Of a stretch of DNA of 64,000 bases, positions 44,153-53,910 are shown in pieces; position 1 is the first letter of the stretch; each line of letters opens with the position of its first letter. This DNA is from an uncultured Prevotellaceae bacterium (GTDB lineage: Bacteria; Bacteroidota; Bacteroidia; Bacteroidales; Bacteroidaceae): assembly GCA_902781315.1 (NCBI GenBank), contig CACZIT010000007.1, positions 1 to 64,000 of the forward strand, read 5' to 3'. Position numbers and translations under genes: made by a program. Under the pieces are notes generated by a model. It was given only the letters and a program-made list of their open reading frames with translations, searched no databases and was not told the DNA's origin.

Positions 44153-46105
44153 TTACAAGAATCCGTACTCACGACTGTAGCGCAGCATCTGCTCGTCGTA
44201 AGTCTCCGAATAGTCAACTTCTATGTCGACGATTTTCCCTTCGGCATCGGTCACAGGCTTCAGCCAAGGATTGAGGAAGCCTTTGTAGGGCGCCAGGTTC
44301 AATCGCTTATATCTTGTCAGGACTTCCTGATGCAAGTCGGCATCAATCTTCACGCCATACTTCTCTACCAACTGGCGGGCAGCCTCGAAGTCACCTTCGC
44401 TCTTGATGCGCTGCACTTCTGCCAGCAACTGGGCAAACAGGTCTCGCAGAGCCTTGTAGTCGTTAATGAGCAGATGGGTCTTGCCGTTGCGTCGAATCAG
44501 GGAGACAGCCCCCTTGGAATGCTCGTAGGCCCAGCGGGCTATCAGGGCCCGGTTTCTCATGTGGGCCTCTTCTATTTGCCGTCCCGGCTCAATACGCACC
44601 ATTTGGGTGAGCAGGCCGTTGAGCATGTAGGTATAGTACTGCGACTTGTAGGCATTCCTGTCGGGCACGAGCCCGAGTTCCAGCAGTTTCTCGCTGGCTA
44701 TGTAGTAGAGCCCGAACAAGTCGGCCCGCGCCTCCTCGATGGTATTGCCGTAGGCTTTCAGCGCATCAGGGTCTACACCAGGCAGCAACTGTCCGCTGCC
44801 GTGTCCCAGACATTCGTGCAGGTCGGTATGCAGGTCGTCGCAGATGTCGCCATAGCGATTGATCAGGCTACGGGTGGCATCGTCAATCACGAACTCCTCG
44901 CTGAATCCGTTTCCGCGCGCTGCCTTGTTGTAGGCATCCGTGATGTTCGAGATAGTGATGCTCTTCGAACCATATTGGGCGCGTATCCAGTCGGCGTTGG
45001 GCAGGTTGATGCCGATAGCCGTAGAGGGATATTCGTCGCCCCCCAGCATGGCGGCACAAATCACGTGGGCTGTGACGCCGCGCACCTGCTTCTTCTTGAA
45101 CCGCGGGTCAACGGGCGAATGGTCCTCAAACCATTGGGCATTACTGCTGATGGCCTGAGTGCGGCGGGTTCCTATCTTGTCTTTGTATTCCACCAGTCCC
45201 TCCCACGATGCCTTCAATCCCAGCGGGTCGCCATACACTTCTATGAAGCCGTTGATGAAGTCTATGTCGCCATCGAGTTCTTTCAGCCATTCGATGGAGT
45301 ACTGGTCGAACAGGCGAAGGTCGCCCGTACGATAGTATTGCGTCAGCAGGGAAATGACCTTCTTCTGCTGGTCGTTCTCGGCTACGTCCTGCGCCTTCTC
45401 CAGCCAATAGACTATCTGGCGTATGGCAGCGCCATACAAGCCGTCGGTCTTCCAGGTCAGTTCCTTCAGAACTCCGTCGGCCTTCACGAGTTTGGAGTTC
45501 AGGCCAAAGGAGGGAGGGCAGTCGTCGGCCGCGTTCTTCATGGAGCCATAGTAGGCTTCCACCTCGGCCTGGCTGACGCCCTCGTAGAAATTGCATGCCG
45601 AGGTCTCGACAAGATCCTGCCCGTCGGCCTTGTTGACACGCTTAGGAAGTATGTTGGGATTGAAGATGACGGGCACCAGCTCCGCCAGCAGACTTTCGGT
45701 CGTCTCGCCATCGCTCAGGGGCAAAAGGGTCGCATCCATCGCGCCGACCCACTCCCTCAGGTCGTCCTCACCGAACTGTGGGACAAACTTCTCGCAACCA
45801 TAATGGTGGTAGATGCCATTTGAGAACCACACCCGCTTCAAGTATTCCAGGAAAGCGCCGAAAGCCGCCGTCTCACGATTGCCCCGATAATGCAGGTAGA
45901 CGCTTTCGAGCAGTTTCCTGATGCGCAGGTTGTACTTTCCAAACTGGTCGGTCGTGATGTCCCGACCACACAAGGCTGCCTGGGAGAGATAGTAAATGTA
46001 TAGTTTCTGGTTGGTAGTAAGTGCTTCAAAACCATTCAGGCGATATCGCAGTACCTGAATATCAGCAAATCGTTCACCGACGTATTCAAAGTCATGAATC
46101 TTCAT
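44153..46105 (-). CDS. Dipeptidyl peptidase III (M49 family)
   Basis: A 650-residue zinc exopeptidase. The M49 motif HECLGH is at residues 430-435 and the third ligand region EEARAD at 457-462, with the correct spacing. No signal peptide is seen, so it probably trims dipeptides from short peptides in the cytoplasm. It overlaps the upstream HTH gene by 14 bases and is followed by the alkylation repair gene, forming a leftward three-gene unit. Length is near that of other bacterial DPP III proteins. Confidence 0.93.
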   Translation of the reverse strand: MKIHDFEYVGERFADIQVLRYRLNGFEALTTNQKLYIYYLSQAALCGRDITTDQFGKYNLRIRKLLESVYLHYRGNRETAAFGAFLEYLKRVWFSNGIYHHYGCEKFVPQFGEDDLREWVGAMDATLLPLSDGETTESLLAELVPVIFNPNILPKRVNKADGQDLVETSACNFYEGVSQAEVEAYYGSMKNAADDCPPSFGLNSKLVKADGVLKELTWKTDGLYGAAIRQIVYWLEKAQDVAENDQQKKVISLLTQYYRTGDLRLFDQYSIEWLKELDGDIDFINGFIEVYGDPLGLKASWEGLVEYKDKIGTRRTQAISSNAQWFEDHSPVDPRFKKKQVRGVTAHVICAAMLGGDEYPSTAIGINLPNADWIRAQYGSKSITISNITDAYNKAARGNGFSEEFVIDDATRSLINRYGDICDDLHTDLHECLGHGSGQLLPGVDPDALKAYGNTIEEARADLFGLYYIASEKLLELGLVPDRNAYKSQYYTYMLNGLLTQMVRIEPGRQIEEAHMRNRALIARWAYEHSKGAVSLIRRNGKTHLLINDYKALRDLFAQLLAEVQRIKSEGDFEAARQLVEKYGVKIDADLHQEVLTRYKRLNLAPYKGFLNPWLKPVTDAEGKIVDIEVDYSETYDEQMLRYSREYGFL

Positions 46106-46598
46106 GGGCTTGCTTTTTGAGTTTGGCTGCGGCAGCTCTCTTTTCCTTCTTTTTCTTCTTCGATTTTTCCATCAGCTCGGGATGCTGCTCGTAGTGAGTC
46201 TTCTTGAAGTCACGCGGAGTGGTACCGGTAATCCTGTAGAACGACGCATAGAACGACTGGCGATTCGAGAATCCTACGAGATCCGCAATTTCCTCCATGC
46301 TCAGGTCTTCATAGCGCTGATCCATCAGCATTGCCATCGCTTCGTCAATTCGGTATTTGTTCACAAAGGAAGTGTAGTTCATGTGGAACTTCACATTCAC
46401 CACGGCCGACACATAACGAGTGTTGGTGCCCAGATCCTCTGCGAGTCTCTTGGCTGAGTAATTCTTATCCTTAAACTTTTTCTGAATAAGGATGATATCA
46501 AGTATTTTCTCCTTTAGCTCGTCCATCAAGGGTGCACTCACCAACATCCGATAGGCAGCTTTTTTTTCTTTCTTCTCTGTGATGTTGTATTTAGCCAT
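46092..46598 (-). CDS. AraC-type helix-turn-helix protein with a lysine-rich tail
   Basis: A 168-residue DNA-binding protein with little more than an AraC-type double HTH (NYSAKRLAEDLGTNTRYVSA and MEEIADLVGFSNRQSFYASF) between a basic N-terminus and a C-terminal tail of Lys and Ala (KSKKKKKEKRAAAAKLKKQ). No sensory domain is present, so it may respond through a partner or its own level. The ATG at 46596-46598 (MAKYNITEKK) is chosen; the frame extends upstream to 46670 across the promoter. It overlaps the DPP III start by 14 bases. Confidence 0.85.
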   Translation of the reverse strand: MAKYNITEKKEKKAAYRMLVSAPLMDELKEKILDIILIQKKFKDKNYSAKRLAEDLGTNTRYVSAVVNVKFHMNYTSFVNKYRIDEAMAMLMDQRYEDLSMEEIADLVGFSNRQSFYASFYRITGTTPRDFKKTHYEQHPELMEKSKKKKKEKRAAAAKLKKQAHEDS

Positions 46599-46638
46599 AA
46601 TAAATTTGTTTAAGGAAACAAAAACCTTTTTGACAATG

Positions 46639-46646
46639 CAAAAATA
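46639..46646 (-). promoter_or_regulatory. Promoter -7 element of the HTH-DPP III operon
   Basis: Reverse-strand TATTTTTG, about 40 bases before the HTH gene ATG. Confidence 0.5.
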
Positions 46647-46699
46647 CTGAAAATATTTGAAATAAAGCATCTTTTTACGCTTTTTTTCAAAAAAATTTG

Positions 46700-46707
46700 T
46701 AACTTTG
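46700..46707 (+). promoter_or_regulatory. Promoter -7 element of the phosphodiesterase-uxuA operon
   Basis: TAACTTTG, 23 bases before the ATG at 46731. Confidence 0.65.
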
Positions 46708-46730
46708 TTCGCAGTTTGTAAAGAAAGAAG

Positions 46731-47909
46731 ATGAAAAGGCTTATTTTTACACTATCTATTTCATTTTTGTGTGCATTTTCTTGCAATGCGCGCAATACTA
46801 CAATTGTCATCTCACTCGACGGCTGCCGATGGGACTATCCCTTCTGGTACGACACGCCGATGTTCGACTTTATGGCTGAAAATGGAGTGGAATCAGGACT
46901 CGTTCCGTCGTTCCCCTCGAAGACCTTCCCTAACCACTACACGCTGGCCACAGGACTCTATCCCGATCACCATGGAATCATCGCCAACCGATTCATGGAT
47001 ACCGAGACCGGCGACGTGTTTTCGCTGTCGGATGCCGAGCAGAAATTCAATCCGAAGTATTATGGTGGTGAGCCCATCTGGATCACAGCCAAGCGGCAGG
47101 GGGTGCGAACGGCGGTCTTCTACTGGCCGGGCTCTGATGTCGAGATCATGGGCCAGCACCCTGACACCTATTATAATTATGATGCCAAGCCCCGGCTCGG
47201 ACTGAAGCAGCGCATCGACGGCATACTCACACAGCTGGCCCTGCCTGCCGAGGAGCGTCCGCAGCTCATCATGGCCTATCTGGAACAACCCGATGCCAAC
47301 GGCCACCACTTCGGACCGCAGAGCAAGCGCACGCGCCAGGCTGTCATGATGGCCGACTCGCTTGTCAGACGGCTCTACGACGGACTCTGCCGCAACAAAC
47401 TGCAGAAGAGCGTCAACCTCATCGTGCTCTCCGACCACGGTATGGCTTGGGTCGACAGCACGCATGTGGTCAACGTGAAGCCGCTGCTGAAGGCCGAATG
47501 GGTCAGGAGCATCGAAGGCGAGATTCCTGCATGTATATACGCTAACGCCGGTTGTGCCGACTCCATCTACCAGGCCCTGAAGGACATCGACCACGCCCGC
47601 GTGTGGCGCAAGAGCGAGGTTCCCGCCTACCTCCACTACGGCTCGTCGCCACGCATCGGCGATGTAGTGGTACTGCCCGACATAGGCTATGTGGTCTACG
47701 ACAAGCCCATCAGCGCCGGCGGCACCCACGGCTACGACCCCAACCTGCAGGAGATGCACGCAATGTTCCGCGCCATAGGCCCCGACATTCCCCACCTGCA
47801 GTTGCCGCACTTCCCCAACGTGTGCGTCTATAGTCTCATCTGCCGCCTGCTCGACATAGAGCCCGCCCCCAACGATGGCACCCTGCCTTTTGAATTAACA
47901 CATTATTAA
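46731..47909 (+). CDS. Exported nucleotide pyrophosphatase/phosphodiesterase (alkaline phosphatase superfamily)
   Basis: A 392-residue exported enzyme (signal MKRLIFTLSISFLCAFSC; possibly a lipoprotein). The NPP-type active site is clear: Asp30 in SLDGCRWD, nucleophile Thr65 in FPSKTFPNHYTLATGLYPDHHGI (split here), then EQPDANGHHFGP and SDHGM, the metal ligands. It would hydrolyse nucleotide or nucleotide-sugar phosphodiesters in the periplasm. It begins a rightward operon with uxuA at 14 bases; the reason for that pairing is not evident. Confidence 0.9.
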   Translation: MKRLIFTLSISFLCAFSCNARNTTIVISLDGCRWDYPFWYDTPMFDFMAENGVESGLVPSFPSKTFPNHYTLATGLYPDHHGIIANRFMDTETGDVFSLSDAEQKFNPKYYGGEPIWITAKRQGVRTAVFYWPGSDVEIMGQHPDTYYNYDAKPRLGLKQRIDGILTQLALPAEERPQLIMAYLEQPDANGHHFGPQSKRTRQAVMMADSLVRRLYDGLCRNKLQKSVNLIVLSDHGMAWVDSTHVVNVKPLLKAEWVRSIEGEIPACIYANAGCADSIYQALKDIDHARVWRKSEVPAYLHYGSSPRIGDVVVLPDIGYVVYDKPISAGGTHGYDPNLQEMHAMFRAIGPDIPHLQLPHFPNVCVYSLICRLLDIEPAPNDGTLPFELTHY

Positions 47910-47923
47910 TATATATACTACAA

Positions 47924-49177
47924 ATGGAAAGAACATGGAGATGGTTTGGCAAGAACGATAAGATTACGCTTGCCATGCTGAAACAAATTGGAGTAGAAGG
48001 CATCGTCACGGCCCTGCACGACGTACCCCTGGGCGAGGTATGGACGCGCGAGAAAATCCGCGACCTGCGAGAGTACATCGAAAGCTACGGTCTGCGCTGG
48101 AGCGTGGTAGAAAGCCTGCCGGTCGTCGAGACCATCAAATACGGAGGCCCCGACCGCGACTACCAGATTGAAGTCTACAAGCAATCGCTGCGCAACCTCT
48201 CGGCAGAGGGCATCCATTGCATCTGCTACAACTTCATGCCCGTGCTCGACTGGGCCCGCACCGACCTGCTCCACCTGAACCCCAACGGCTCAACGAACCT
48301 CTATTTCAACTACGCCGAGTTTGCCTATTTCGACATCTACATCCTGAAGCGCCCAGGTGCACGCGAGGAGTGGGAGCAGTTCCGCTTCCCCGAGGGATGG
48401 GGCGAAGGCCGCAGCGTGATTGCCGAGTGCGACGAGCTGGCTAAGACTATGACCCCCGAGAAGGACCACAAGCTGGTGGAGAATATCGTCATCAAGACGC
48501 AGGGCTTCGTCAGCGGCAACTTCTCAGAGAACGACGAGGCACCCGTTCAGAAGTTCCGCGAGTTCCTCGACCTCTATAAAGGCATCGATAAGAAGCAGTT
48601 GCGCGAAAACATGAAATACTTCCTCGAGGCCATCATGCCCACCTGCGAGGAGTGCGATATGAACATGTGCGTGCATCCTGACGACCCGCCCATCGAGATT
48701 CTCGGCCTGCCGCGCATCGTGCGCACCGAGGAGGACATCCAGTGGTTCCTCGACGCCGTGCCCAACAAGCACAACGGACTGACCTTCTGCGCCGGAAGCC
48801 TCTCGGCCGGAGCCTACAACAACGTGGTAGACCTGGCACGTAAGTTCGCCTCGCGCACCCACTTTGTCCACCTGCGCTCCTGCCACATCTTCCCCAACGG
48901 CGACTTCACCGAAGCCTCTCACCTTGGCGGACGTGCCGATATCATCGAGCTCTGCCGCATTTTCGAAAAGGAGAACCCCGGGCTGCCCATGCGCGTCGAC
49001 CACGGCATGACGTTCACCGACCAGCCGGGCGGCATCATGGACGAGTCGAGCCACGGCCACAACGCAGGCTACACGCTGCTCGGCCGCATGTTCGCCCTCG
49101 GACAGGTGCAGGGCATTCTCGCCACCGTCGACCGCGAACTGGGCATCGAGTACAAACAGCCGGGATTCTTCGACTAA
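47924..49177 (+). CDS. uxuA: Mannonate dehydratase
   Basis: A 417-residue UxuA-family enzyme (xylose isomerase-like TIM barrel) converting D-mannonate to 2-keto-3-deoxygluconate. Blocks include WRWFGKNDKITL near the start, VVESLPVVETIKYG, CYNFMPVLDWARTDL, the metal-site region MNMCVHPDDPP, and the C-terminal RVDHGMTF and AGYTLLGRMFALGQ. Cytoplasmic. It sits between the phosphodiesterase and a GH8 xylanase and belongs to the glucuronate branch of uronate breakdown. Confidence 0.96.
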   Translation: MERTWRWFGKNDKITLAMLKQIGVEGIVTALHDVPLGEVWTREKIRDLREYIESYGLRWSVVESLPVVETIKYGGPDRDYQIEVYKQSLRNLSAEGIHCICYNFMPVLDWARTDLLHLNPNGSTNLYFNYAEFAYFDIYILKRPGAREEWEQFRFPEGWGEGRSVIAECDELAKTMTPEKDHKLVENIVIKTQGFVSGNFSENDEAPVQKFREFLDLYKGIDKKQLRENMKYFLEAIMPTCEECDMNMCVHPDDPPIEILGLPRIVRTEEDIQWFLDAVPNKHNGLTFCAGSLSAGAYNNVVDLARKFASRTHFVHLRSCHIFPNGDFTEASHLGGRADIIELCRIFEKENPGLPMRVDHGMTFTDQPGGIMDESSHGHNAGYTLLGRMFALGQVQGILATVDRELGIEYKQPGFFD

Positions 49178-49209
49178 GTCCCCCAACTGCAAGCAACACC
49201 ACAAAAAAA

Positions 49210-50538
49210 ATGAAGACATTACTCTTTGCCGCATTATGGCTCACCCTATCGATGACGTGTTCTGCCCAAGGCCCCTGGAAGGAAGGGGCCTTCAAAACAG
49301 GCCGATACCGCAACCTGCTGGTTGAGATGGGGTATAAACCTGCGGATGTTGACGCAAAAGTGCGTGAAGTGTTTCACGACGTGTTCTACGGACCCGACAA
49401 GGTTTACTTCGAGGTGGGCGACTCCTTGGCCTACATCTCCGACATCAAGAACCACGATGTTCGCACAGAGGGAATGTCGTATGGTATGATGATTGCTGTG
49501 CAGTTCGACAAGAAGGACATCTTCGACCGGCTATGGCGCTGGAGCAAACGCTACATGCAGCATAAGAATGGTAACCGAGAAGGCTATTTCGCCTGGAGCT
49601 GCAAGACCGACGGCACACGTAATGCCCAAGGTGCAGCCTCCGACGGTGAGCTCTACTACATCACCGCCCTACTCTTTGCCTCCAACCGCTGGGGCAACCA
49701 AACGGGTATCGACTACAAGGCTGAGGCTCAACACATCCTGAGCAGCATACAGCCGCGCGAGTACCAAGTTGAGCAGCCTGGCCCATGGGGAGGCGACAGA
49801 CGGGGAACAATGTACCTCATCGACCCTGCAACGAAACTCATCACCTTTACCCCCGATGGCTTCGGACAACGGTTCACCGACCCCAGCTATCACATTCCTG
49901 CTTTTTATGAGGTGTGGGCCAAGTGGGCCGACGACGGACGCAGCGACTACTGGAAAGAATGTGCCGAAAAGAGTCGTGAGTTTCTGCATAAGGCCATCAA
50001 CGAAAAGACAGGACTGAATGCCGACAACTGCCAGTATGACGGCAGCGAGATGCAAATGCCCCGCTTCCCAGGAAGACCACAACAGCAGCAAGCCACTACC
50101 CCACGCCGCTTCGGCAACAACAACTTCCGCTACGATTCTTGGCGTGTGCCCATGAACATGGCACTCGACTACGAGTGGAGCTGTGCCGACCGCGAATGGC
50201 AACAGAAGTATGGCGAGACCATCCAGAAATTCTTCTATTCACAAGGCATCGACTCGTACGTTGACCAATATCGTGTGGACGGCACGCTGCCTGAAGGTGA
50301 CGAGATTCTGCAGGCAGGAGGATTCAGAAAGCTCCGCCACAGCGTCGGACTTGCTGCCACGCTGGCAGCAGCATCGGTGATGTGCTCTCACGACATCAGC
50401 AAAGAGTTCGTCAACGCTTTGTGGAATGCTCGCCACGAACCTGCTGAAGACGGTTACTTCGACGCCTATTACGAGGGATTGCTCCGGCTCTTTGCTTTCA
50501 TGCATCTGAGTGGGAACTATCGCATTATCACGCCCTAA
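49210..50538 (+). CDS. GH8 family reducing-end xylose-releasing exo-oligoxylanase or related enzyme
   Basis: A 442-residue glycoside hydrolase with a signal peptide (ending TCSAQ). The GH8 (alpha/alpha)6 barrel is shown by VRTEGMSYGMMIAVQ, with the likely acid Glu87, by YFAWSC and by FRYDSWRVPMNMALDY. The strong GH8 N-terminus (EGAFKTGRYRNLL) is shared with reducing-end xylose-releasing enzymes (Rex). A Q-rich loop (RPQQQQATTP) sits near residue 295. It would shorten xylo-oligosaccharides in the periplasm; glucuronoxylan breakdown would explain its place beside uxuA and uxuB-like genes. Endoglucanase is the alternative. Confidence 0.88.
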   Translation: MKTLLFAALWLTLSMTCSAQGPWKEGAFKTGRYRNLLVEMGYKPADVDAKVREVFHDVFYGPDKVYFEVGDSLAYISDIKNHDVRTEGMSYGMMIAVQFDKKDIFDRLWRWSKRYMQHKNGNREGYFAWSCKTDGTRNAQGAASDGELYYITALLFASNRWGNQTGIDYKAEAQHILSSIQPREYQVEQPGPWGGDRRGTMYLIDPATKLITFTPDGFGQRFTDPSYHIPAFYEVWAKWADDGRSDYWKECAEKSREFLHKAINEKTGLNADNCQYDGSEMQMPRFPGRPQQQQATTPRRFGNNNFRYDSWRVPMNMALDYEWSCADREWQQKYGETIQKFFYSQGIDSYVDQYRVDGTLPEGDEILQAGGFRKLRHSVGLAATLAAASVMCSHDISKEFVNALWNARHEPAEDGYFDAYYEGLLRLFAFMHLSGNYRIITP

Positions 50539-50577
50539 TGTTCCGTTCTTCAAGAATAACAAGGAAACACGTCTCTG

Positions 50578-50593
50578 CCTGATGGAAATCAGG
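50578..50593 (+). other. Small hairpin between the GH8 and uronate reductase genes
   Basis: CCTGAT (50578-50583) pairs with ATCAGG (50588-50593) around GGAA. No T-run follows, so it is not an evident terminator; it may affect mRNA stability. Confidence 0.35.
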
Positions 50594-50635
50594 TATTGAG
50601 ATATCTGAAAAAAACTATAACTCTTATCATCTTAC

Positions 50636-52222
50636 ATGAAATTAACAGACTTGCTGTCCGGCCAGCTAAATGCCGCAGAGTGGGAAGCGAAAGGCTATGA
50701 GCTTCCGAAATTCAATATCGAGGACATTCGTCGCAAGACACATGATGAACCCACGTGGGTGCACTTCGGCGGAGGCAACATCTTCCGCGCCTTCCCCGCT
50801 GCCATCCTCAACGACGCCCTGAACACGGGCAAGTACGACCGAGGCGTCATCGTGGCCGAGACGTTCGACTTCGAAGTCATCGACAAGGCCTATGCGCCCT
50901 ACGACAATCTCTCGCTCAGCGTGTCGCTCTGCTCCGACGGCACCATCGGCAAGAAAGTAGTCGCCAGCGTCACCGAGGCGCTGAAGGCCGACCCGCAGTT
51001 CCCCGACTGGCAGCGTCTGGTCGACATCTTCCGCCAGCCCTCGTTGCAGATGATTTCCTTCACCATCACCGAGAAGGGCTACTCCTACAACGAGGCCGAT
51101 CTGGAGTGCGGCCTGCAGCCCGTCTTCGCCATGGGAAAGGTCACGCGCCTGCTGCTCGAGCGGTTCCTCGCCGGCGAACTGCCGCTCACCGTCCAGTCCA
51201 TGGACAACTGCTCGCACAACGGCGACCGCGTGAAGGCCGGCGTCATGGCCTATGCCGAGCGCTGGGCACAGGAGGAGCTTGTTCCCGCCGCTTTCCTCGA
51301 CTATCTGAAGGACGAGACGAAGGTGACCTTCCCCTGGTCGATGATCGACAAGATTACGCCCCGCCCCCATCAGAAGGTGAAGGAGCTGCTGGCTGCCGAC
51401 GGCTTCGAGGACAACGACTACATCGAGACCGAGCGCCACACGTTCACCGCTCCCTTCGTCAACGCCGAGGAAGTGCAGTATCTGGTCATCGAGGACCACT
51501 ACACCAACGGCCGTCCCCCACTCCATCTGGGCGGAGCCCTCTATACCACACGCGAGACGGTCGACAAGGTCGAGACCATGAAGGTCACCACCTGTCTGAA
51601 CCCGCTCCACACGGCTATGAGCATCTATGGCTGCATGCTGGGCTACACGCTCATCTCGGCAGAGATGGCCGACGAAGACCTGCGCCCGTTCGTCCAGAAG
51701 CTTGGCTACATCGAGGCCATGCCCGTCGTTGTCGACCCAGGCGTGCTGAACCCCTACGAGTTCATCGGAGCCGTCATCAACCGCCGACTGCCCAATCCCT
51801 TCATGCCCGACGCCCCGCAGCGCATCGCCATGGACACCTCGCAGAAACTGCCCATCCGCTTCGGCGAGACCATCAAGAAATATCTGGCCCGCGGACTCGA
51901 CATGCAGAACCTCGTGCTCATCCCCCTCACGCTGGCCGGCTATGCCCGCTACCTGAAGGGACTCGACGACAACCTGCAGCCGTTCACTCCCTCGCCCGAC
52001 CCCATGCTCGACGAGCTGCAGGCCATCGTGGCACCGCTCGAGGTGGGCAAGCCCGACCAGGACTACTCCTGCCTGCGCCAGCTCTACAGCCGCAAGGACG
52101 TCTTCGGGCTCAACCTCTACGAGGCAGGCCTGGGCGAGCAGATAGAAGGCATGGTGCGCGAACTCTTCGCCGGAGCCGGAGCCGTGAGGAAGACGCTCCA
52201 CAAGTACGTCAGCGCCCGTTAG
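50636..52222 (+). CDS. Mannitol dehydrogenase family protein, probable fructuronate reductase
   Basis: A 528-residue long-chain polyol dehydrogenase. The nucleotide-binding start VHFGGGNIFRAFPAA and the catalytic region SMDNCSHNGDRVKAGVMAYA with downstream NPLHTAMSIYGCMLGY are typical of UxuB/MtlD-like enzymes. By context (uxuA upstream, uxaB downstream) it likely reduces D-fructuronate to D-mannonate with NADH. Mannitol or other polyol dehydrogenase activity cannot be excluded. A G+C-rich hairpin follows the stop directly (52232-52250 area). Confidence 0.85.
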   Translation: MKLTDLLSGQLNAAEWEAKGYELPKFNIEDIRRKTHDEPTWVHFGGGNIFRAFPAAILNDALNTGKYDRGVIVAETFDFEVIDKAYAPYDNLSLSVSLCSDGTIGKKVVASVTEALKADPQFPDWQRLVDIFRQPSLQMISFTITEKGYSYNEADLECGLQPVFAMGKVTRLLLERFLAGELPLTVQSMDNCSHNGDRVKAGVMAYAERWAQEELVPAAFLDYLKDETKVTFPWSMIDKITPRPHQKVKELLAADGFEDNDYIETERHTFTAPFVNAEEVQYLVIEDHYTNGRPPLHLGGALYTTRETVDKVETMKVTTCLNPLHTAMSIYGCMLGYTLISAEMADEDLRPFVQKLGYIEAMPVVVDPGVLNPYEFIGAVINRRLPNPFMPDAPQRIAMDTSQKLPIRFGETIKKYLARGLDMQNLVLIPLTLAGYARYLKGLDDNLQPFTPSPDPMLDELQAIVAPLEVGKPDQDYSCLRQLYSRKDVFGLNLYEAGLGEQIEGMVRELFAGAGAVRKTLHKYVSAR

Positions 52223-52227
52223 CCTGC

Positions 52228-52250
52228 TGCCCGCCCCCACGGGCGGCAGA
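52228..52250 (+). other. G+C-rich hairpin after the uronate reductase gene
   Basis: GCCCG...CGGGC arms extended by CTGC and GGCAG around a C-rich loop, starting six bases after the stop. No T-run follows, so it is a weak terminator candidate or an mRNA-stabilising hairpin. Confidence 0.4.
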
Positions 52251-52306
52251 AGCACGCGCTGCATGTTAATGTTGGTTAATGGTTCACCTAACTGACAATT
52301 ATTTAG

Positions 52307-52314
52307 TACTTTTG
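52307..52314 (+). promoter_or_regulatory. Promoter -7 element of uxaB
   Basis: TACTTTTG, about 50 bases before the uxaB ATG at 52365, giving it transcription separate from the upstream genes. Confidence 0.6.
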
Positions 52315-52364
52315 CAGTACGTTCAGCAATAACAAGAAACATAACAGATAAACAGAAACATAAC

Positions 52365-53843
52365 ATGGAAAAACTTATGCCTTTAAACAGGCACTTCGCG
52401 CCGAAGAGCACGATGCCTGAGCGAGTCATCCAGTTTGGCGAAGGAAACTTCCTTCGTGCATTCGTCGACTGGATTCTCTGGAACATGAATCAGCGTACCA
52501 ACTTCAACGGAAGCGTTGTCGTCGTACAGCCCATCGAGCGCGGCATGGTAGACTGGCTCAACGGCCAGGACTGCCTCTACCACGTCAACCTGCAGGGACG
52601 ACTCAACGGCGAGGCCGTCAACTCGCTGGAGCGCATCGACGTCATCAGCCGTGCCCTGAATCCCTACACCCAGAACTGGGCCTACATGGCGCTGGCCGAA
52701 CAGCCAGAGATTCGTTTCGTCATCTCCAACACCACCGAGGCCGGCATCGCCTTCGACCCCGCCTGCAAACTCAACGACGCTCCCGCCAGCAGCTATCCCG
52801 GCAAACTCGTGCAGCTGCTCTACCGCCGCTATCAGGCCTTCAACGGCGACCCCACGAAGGGACTCATCATCATGCCCTGCGAGCTCATCTTCCTCAACGG
52901 CCACAAGCTGAAGGAGTGCATCTATCAGTACATCGACCTCTGGAAAGAAGACCTCGGCAAGGACTACGAAGGATTCCGCGAGTGGTTCACGAAGTACAAC
53001 TACGTCTGCGCCACACTCGTTGACCGCATCGTGCCCGGATTCCCGCGCAAGGAGATTGCCGACATTCAGCAGAAGATTGGCTATAAGGACAACCTCGTCG
53101 TGCAGGCCGAAATCTTCCACCTCTGGGTCATCGAGCGTCCGGAGAACATGACGTGCGAAGAACTGCGTCAGGAGTTCCCCGCCGAAAAGGCTGGCCTCCA
53201 CGTGCTCATCGCCGAGAGCGAGAAGCCTTACCACGAGCGCAAGGTCACGCTCCTCAACGGCCCGCACACCGTGCTCTCACCCGTCAGCTACCTGAGCGGA
53301 GTCAACATCGTGCGCGACGCCTGCAACCACCCCGTACTCGGAAAGTACATCCACAAGGTGCAGTTCGAGGAACTCATGGAGACCCTCAACCTCCCGATGG
53401 ACGAGCTCAGGCAGTTTGCCGCCGACGTGCTCGAGCGCTTCAACAATCCGTATGTCGACCACCAGGTGACCTCTATCATGCTCAACAGTTTCCCCAAGTT
53501 CCAGGCTCGCGACCTGCCCGGCGTCAAGACCTATCTCGAGCGCAAGGGCGAGCTGCCGCAGGGACTGGTGTTCGGACTGGCAGCCATCATCACCTACTAC
53601 AAAGGCGGCGTGCGCGAGAACGGAGCCGAAATCGTGCCCAACGACGACGAGAAAATCATGCAGCTGCTCAAGGACCTCTGGGCTACGGGCGACACGCAGA
53701 AGGTTACCGACGGCGTGCTCTCGGCCGAGTTCATCTGGGGCGAAGACCTGCACGGCGTGAAAGGCCTTGCCGAACTCGTCAAGAAAGACCTCGACCTCAT
53801 CCAGGAGAAGGGCATGCTCGAAGCCGTGAAGACAATCCTTTAA
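52365..53843 (+). CDS. uxaB: Tagaturonate reductase (altronate oxidoreductase)
   Basis: A 492-residue enzyme reducing D-tagaturonate to D-altronate in galacturonate breakdown. The start VIQFGEGNFLRAFVDWILW and the blocks IMPCELIFLNGHKLKECI, FTKYNYVCATLVDRIVPG and LLNGPHTVLSPVSYLSG are characteristic of UxaB. Cytoplasmic, NAD-dependent. Galacturonate is the main product of the pectin enzymes encoded at 19.4 kb. The isomerase (uxaC) and dehydratase (uxaA) are not in this window. Confidence 0.94.
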   Translation: MEKLMPLNRHFAPKSTMPERVIQFGEGNFLRAFVDWILWNMNQRTNFNGSVVVVQPIERGMVDWLNGQDCLYHVNLQGRLNGEAVNSLERIDVISRALNPYTQNWAYMALAEQPEIRFVISNTTEAGIAFDPACKLNDAPASSYPGKLVQLLYRRYQAFNGDPTKGLIIMPCELIFLNGHKLKECIYQYIDLWKEDLGKDYEGFREWFTKYNYVCATLVDRIVPGFPRKEIADIQQKIGYKDNLVVQAEIFHLWVIERPENMTCEELRQEFPAEKAGLHVLIAESEKPYHERKVTLLNGPHTVLSPVSYLSGVNIVRDACNHPVLGKYIHKVQFEELMETLNLPMDELRQFAADVLERFNNPYVDHQVTSIMLNSFPKFQARDLPGVKTYLERKGELPQGLVFGLAAIITYYKGGVRENGAEIVPNDDEKIMQLLKDLWATGDTQKVTDGVLSAEFIWGEDLHGVKGLAELVKKDLDLIQEKGMLEAVKTIL

Positions 53844-53860
53844 TTCCACAAACCCAGCAA

Positions 53861-53892
53861 AAGGGCAGCCCCGCTAACACAGGACTGCCCTT
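53861..53892 (+). terminator. Hairpin between uxaB and pfkA
   Basis: AAGGGCAG (53861-53868) pairs with CTGCCCTT (53885-53892), followed by ATTATTATT rather than a clean T-run. It is only 18 bases before the pfkA start, so it may be a leaky terminator or may limit translation of pfkA. Confidence 0.6.
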
Positions 53893-53910
53893 ATTATTAC
53901 CCTCAACACT

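Noticed and set aside
50666..52486. 606-codon antisense frame and a 504-codon frame on the sense strand over the uronate reductase gene
   Set aside because: Both are shadows of one clear dehydrogenase gene; their products are Arg/His- or Val/Gly-rich and domain-free.
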